Positions 58,968-60,694 of a stretch of 60,694 nucleotides of DNA are shown one piece after another. Source of the stretch: Bacteroidales bacterium (GTDB lineage Bacteria; Bacteroidota; Bacteroidia; Bacteroidales; UBA1402); contig JAFSRR010000039.1 in NCBI GenBank assembly GCA_017446025.1, forward strand, positions 1 through 60,694, in the 5' to 3' direction. A program made the position numbers and the translations under genes. Within the stretch, counting starts at the first letter, position 1. Each line of letters opens with the position of its first letter. Below the pieces are notes generated by a model. It saw only the letters and a program-made list of their open reading frames with translations, was not told the origin of the DNA and did no database searches.

Positions 58968-60694
<1,727 letters not shown>

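Overview
The window is a stretch of chromosome from a member of the Bacteroidota, most likely order Bacteroidales with a GC-rich genome. The supporting evidence is SusC/SusD pairs, a hybrid two-component regulator, RprX/RprY, a PorQ-type protein, EF-G2, many promoters of the Bacteroidota type (TTTG or TTG, a spacer, then TAnnTTTG), and few Shine-Dalgarno sequences. I cannot name the genus. I see no tRNA, rRNA, CRISPR array, insertion sequence or phage gene.

Left part (1-15.5 kb), housekeeping and small accessory genes. On the minus strand an NfsA-like nitroreductase precedes a chromate transporter split into two genes, followed 11 bp later by a GH95 glycosidase cut by the window edge. Then come a class II (B12-dependent) ribonucleotide reductase, a bactofilin with a DUF456 membrane protein, FolB, an arginine-decarboxylase-like enzyme with an unusual leader, MtaB, a lone AAA+ ATPase, a GH51 arabinofuranosidase coupled to a GT2 glycosyltransferase, the rpsF-rpsR-rplI operon, and a 60-residue membrane protein with its own promoter and terminator.

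Middle part (15.5-43.5 kb), a pectin utilisation locus. A hybrid two-component regulator (1429 aa) is followed by two minus-strand genes (a CE8 pectinesterase and a secreted beta-helix protein). A divergent control region follows, then a plus-strand run of nine genes with almost no gaps: PL1 pectate lyase, FAS1 lipoprotein, SusC, SusD, FAS1 lipoprotein, FAS1 lipoprotein, SusC, SusD, CE8 pectinesterase. The likely job is de-esterification and cleavage of homogalacturonan at or outside the cell surface, capture by the SusD and FAS1 lipoproteins, and import through two TonB-dependent transporters. The three FAS1 lipoproteins stand where other loci carry SusE/F or surface glycan-binding proteins, and this is the most interesting system in the window. 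Short TCCACC-type repeats 20-21 bp upstream of three promoters are candidate operators.

Right part (43.5-60.7 kb), conserved core genes: RprY/RprX, an EF-G paralogue whose GTPase motifs are altered, HemW, a DEDD 3'-5' exonuclease, FtsK, the porQ-cmk-ispH cluster, folA-DUF1573-meaB joined by 1-bp stop/start overlaps, a DUF4861 protein, and the start of a ClpB that lacks the usual N-terminal domain. Two identical-arm palindromes lie between the last two genes.
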